DNA of 9,640 bases from Candidatus Aminicenantota bacterium. GTDB taxonomy: Bacteria > Acidobacteriota > Aminicenantia > UBA2199. A program made the translations under genes and the position numbers. The notes under the pieces were generated by a model. That model saw only the letters and a program-made list of their open reading frames with translations, was not told where the DNA came from and ran no database searches. Below, piece by piece: positions 7,338 through 9,640 of this stretch; position 1 is the first letter of the stretch; each line of letters opens with the position of its first letter. The stretch is taken from the NCBI GenBank assembly GCA_029939015.1, contig JAOZTV010000103.1, positions 1 through 9,640 on the forward strand, given 5' to 3'.

Positions 7338-8854
7338 TAAAAAAAAGACTATTTTCTGCTGGATTAGTAACTGAAACAAATACTTTTTCACCTTTTTCTA
7401 CAAAACTTGAAGATTATGAAACTTCGGACAATACTCCTGATAATGAAAATGTTGGATTTCTTTTATCTATGGTTGAGGAATATGGACTTAATTCAGGCTG
7501 GGAGATTGTAAGAGGATTTTGGGCAGCAGCAAATCCATCTGGTATAACAAGTAAGATTGCTTATGAAACATTCAAATTGCGAATACTTGATGATTTAAAA
7601 GAAGCAATGCCTGTTGATGCTGTTGTTTTACTCTTACATGGTGCAATGGTTGCAGAAAATTATAATGATTGTGAGGGAGATTTACTTGAGGCAGTAAGAG
7701 GGATAATTGGAGATGATGTTCCCCTAGGTGTTGCTTCAGATGCTCATGCTCATTTATCAAAAAAAATGCAATCAAATGCTGATATTATGGTTTTTATGAA
7801 AGAATGGCCTCATATTGATGTTCCGCAGACAATTAAGAATGCGGTTGATCTGACCCTGCTATATGCAGATAAAAAAATAAATCCATGCATGGCTGTATGG
7901 GATTGTAGAATGATAGATGATTATCATACTTTAATAGAACCCTGTAAAAGTTTTATTGACGAAATTAAAAATTTGGAAAAAAAAGAAAATATACTTTCAA
8001 TTTCTATTATTCACGGGTTCTCTCATGCAGATGTGCCTGATATGGGTACTAAAATACTTGTAATTACAGATAATAAACCTCTTGAGGCAAAAACAATTGC
8101 AGAAAATATTGGCAAAAAACTATTTAATTTGAGAGGAAAAACACATAGGGAATATCTTTCTCTTGATCAGTGTATAGAAGAAATAAGATTAACAGATAAA
8201 TGCCCTATAGTGGTAGCTGATATTGGAGATATACCTGATGGTGGTGCTCCCGGTGATTCTACTATCTTACTAAAAGGTATAATTGATGAAGGTTTTAGAG
8301 ATGTTGCAATTGCATATATAAAAGACCCAAAATCAGTTGCATTAGCTATAAAATCAGGAGAGGGTTCACAGATTGAATTATCTATTGGCGGAAAGATAAG
8401 CAAATATTCAGGAAATACATTGAAATTAAAAGTTGATATTATAAAAACCTTTCAAGACTTATATTTTAAAGAAGATGATGGGGGAAATATAATCATTGGT
8501 GATGTTGCTGTAGTTCTCTATAATGACATCTATATTTGTCTTGCAAAGGAATCCATTGCTGCTTTAAGCTCCAAGCACTTTACAGTCATGGGAATTGAAC
8601 CTGAAAAAATGAAATTGCTTATTGTAAAATCTGCAAATAATTTTTATGCAGGATTTGAAAAAATAGCAAAAAAAACCCTCTATGTTGATGCAGGAGGATT
8701 AACAAGTACAAATCTAAGTAATTATAATTATACTCAAATCAAAAGACCAAAATGGCCTTTTGATGAAGAACTGTTTTTTAAAAAAAAATATGATAATAAA
8801 TACAACTTTAGTGCTATTGTTAGTTGTCGATTTTTTAAATATAATGAATCCTAA
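7334..8854 (+). CDS. M81 family metallopeptidase (MlrC-type)
   Basis: This 506-residue protein is a member of the M81 / MlrC zinc peptidase family, whose characterised member completes microcystin breakdown. The N-terminal domain has TETNTFSP at 13-20 (family form HETNTF, with T here at the H position), LHGAMV at 101-106 and D136-A-H138 (family DxH). It also has WPHID at 158-162, with H160 22 residues after H138; these are the expected zinc ligands. The C-terminal MlrC domain has ADIGDIPDGGAPGDST at 295-310 and VDAGGLTSTNL at 451-461, then RPKWPFDE, all typical. There is no signal peptide. The start ATG overlaps the TGA of the serine hydrolase gene (ATGA), implying coupling; no strong ribosome site is seen. 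The last ten residues (SCRFFKYNES) follow the point where the vestigial paralogue at 4552 stops, so they may be a stop-loss extension. A T6A9 run at 8775-8789, near the 3' end, is slippage-prone. The substrate is unknown. Confidence 0.9.
   Translation: MIKKRLFSAGLVTETNTFSPFSTKLEDYETSDNTPDNENVGFLLSMVEEYGLNSGWEIVRGFWAAANPSGITSKIAYETFKLRILDDLKEAMPVDAVVLLLHGAMVAENYNDCEGDLLEAVRGIIGDDVPLGVASDAHAHLSKKMQSNADIMVFMKEWPHIDVPQTIKNAVDLTLLYADKKINPCMAVWDCRMIDDYHTLIEPCKSFIDEIKNLEKKENILSISIIHGFSHADVPDMGTKILVITDNKPLEAKTIAENIGKKLFNLRGKTHREYLSLDQCIEEIRLTDKCPIVVADIGDIPDGGAPGDSTILLKGIIDEGFRDVAIAYIKDPKSVALAIKSGEGSQIELSIGGKISKYSGNTLKLKVDIIKTFQDLYFKEDDGGNIIIGDVAVVLYNDIYICLAKESIAALSSKHFTVMGIEPEKMKLLIVKSANNFYAGFEKIAKKTLYVDAGGLTSTNLSNYNYTQIKRPKWPFDEELFFKKKYDNKYNFSAIVSCRFFKYNES
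8795..8821 (+). repeat. 27-bp direct repeat, copy 2, inside the M81 gene
   Basis: This copy encodes NKYNFSAIV of the intact M81 protein and pairs with 4525-4551. The two copies lie 4,270 bp apart and bracket the transporter, serine hydrolase and almost all of the M81 gene. Confidence 0.9.
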
Positions 8855-8880
8855 TTAGATTTAATTATGTTGGAGGAAAA

Positions 8881-9640
8881 ATGAAATTACCTGTTTTTAA
8901 ATTAGAAGATTATCTGTCAGTACGTGAATTTGGAGCACCTTATATGTTGTGTGGATCAGATGCCGAAAGTCACTCTATGGCTGATATTGTAAATATGGCT
9001 GATGAGGAATGTTTGGAGATGTGGAATAATCTTGGGCTTAGTTATACCGAAGCTCGTGGTAATCCACTTATGTTGGAGGAAATCTCCAAGCTTTATGATG
9101 GGTTGAAAAAAGATGACGTTTTGAGTTTTGCCGGCGCAGAAGAGGGTATCTATTGTATGAGTCATGCCCTATTGGAAAAAGATGATCATGCTATAGTAAT
9201 TGTCCCCTGTTATCAATCTTTAGAAGCTGTTCCTAATTCTATTTGTTCTACAACTAAAATACAGTTACGTTATGAGAATGATTGGAATGTTGATATTGAT
9301 GAGATAAGAAAATCAATTAGGCCTAATACTAAAATGTTAATTATTAATTTTCCTCATAATCCGACTGGTTCTGTTCCTTCAAGGGAAAAACAACAAGAGT
9401 TAATTGATCTAGCAAGAGAACATGATTTATGGATCTTTTCAGATGAAGTTTACCGTCTTCTTGAGATTGATGAAAATGACAGATTGCCGACAATAGCCAG
9501 CAAGTATGAAAAGGGATTGAGTCTTGGAGTGATGTCAAAAGCATATGGTTTGGCAGGTCTCAGAATAGGATGGATTGCATGTCAAAACAAGGAAGCTATA
9601 GATAAAATTGGTCATATTAAACATTATTTATCCATTTGTA
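8881..9640 (+). CDS. PLP-dependent aminotransferase, class I/II fold (3' end beyond window)
   Basis: The first 253 residues of a fold-type I PLP enzyme are present. A full protein would be about 380-400 residues. Visible motifs are NFPHNPTG at 156-163, with the cofactor-binding asparagine N160; SDEVYR at 187-192, with D188 for the pyridine nitrogen and Y191; MSKAYGLAGLRIGW at 218-231, with K220 as the Schiff-base lysine; and R228. The N-terminal FKLEDYLSVREFGAPYML and the GLSYTEARGNPLMLEEI stretch resemble a widespread group of stand-alone aminotransferases of unassigned substrate (capreomycidine-synthase-like in databases), and I cannot narrow it further. The start is ATG 8881, with GGAGG at 8872-8876, only 4 nt away. 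It follows the M81 gene after 26 bp on the same strand, so it is probably the fourth gene of the operon and could deaminate an amino acid released by the two hydrolases. Confidence 0.9.
   Translation, partial: MKLPVFKLEDYLSVREFGAPYMLCGSDAESHSMADIVNMADEECLEMWNNLGLSYTEARGNPLMLEEISKLYDGLKKDDVLSFAGAEEGIYCMSHALLEKDDHAIVIVPCYQSLEAVPNSICSTTKIQLRYENDWNVDIDEIRKSIRPNTKMLIINFPHNPTGSVPSREKQQELIDLAREHDLWIFSDEVYRLLEIDENDRLPTIASKYEKGLSLGVMSKAYGLAGLRIGWIACQNKEAIDKIGHIKHYLSIC

Noticed and set aside
4525..8821. The 27-bp direct repeats as attachment sites of an integrated element
   Set aside because: The bracketed DNA holds only the operon genes, with no integrase, recombinase or phage gene, and the repeat reads in frame as the M81 C-terminus at both copies.

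Overview
The window is AT-rich bacterial DNA with dense coding and Shine-Dalgarno sites such as AGGAGG. It has two oppositely transcribed halves. The lineage cannot be fixed from the sequence. The AT-rich coding style, the degenerate 7-bp intergenic repeats and the catabolic gene mix would suit an anaerobic or environmental bacterium (a spirochaete or Bacteroidetes-like group, for example), but this is only an impression.

Left half (1-4306, minus strand): a type I restriction-modification locus. hsdR is transcribed first and is split by a one-base frameshift in an A5 tract. The upstream piece (3839-4306) is the complete nuclease domain. The downstream piece (1554-3842) is the SF2 translocase motor plus the C-terminal helical region. 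A 366-bp non-coding gap follows, holding a GC-rich, palindrome-bounded element flanked on both sides by degenerate 7-bp tandem repeats. After it comes hsdM, which runs off the left edge. An hsdS specificity gene is expected beyond that edge but is not seen.

Centre (4307-4600): a divergent intergenic region with a plausible hsdR promoter and possible promoter signals for the rightward operon. It also holds a vestige of the 3' end of an M81 metallopeptidase gene. This is a 27-bp stretch (25 identical) matching the 3' end of the intact M81 gene at 8795-8821, in the same reading frame and ending in a stop. The restriction locus therefore seems to abut a remodelled or once-duplicated copy of the neighbouring operon.

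Right half (4601-9640, plus strand): a tightly packed operon. It encodes a GPH-family (MelB-like) cation symporter, a cytoplasmic class C beta-lactamase-like serine hydrolase (SxxK/YxN/HxG), an M81 (MlrC-type) metallopeptidase and a fold-type I PLP aminotransferase cut by the right edge. The first three are coupled by a 1-nt gap and an ATGA overlap. Transporter, beta-lactamase-fold hydrolase and M81 peptidase are the same enzyme classes as MlrD, MlrB and MlrC of microcystin degradation. MlrA is absent here and an aminotransferase is present. My reading is uptake and stepwise cytoplasmic hydrolysis of a small peptide or amide, with transamination of the released amino acid. The substrate is unknown.
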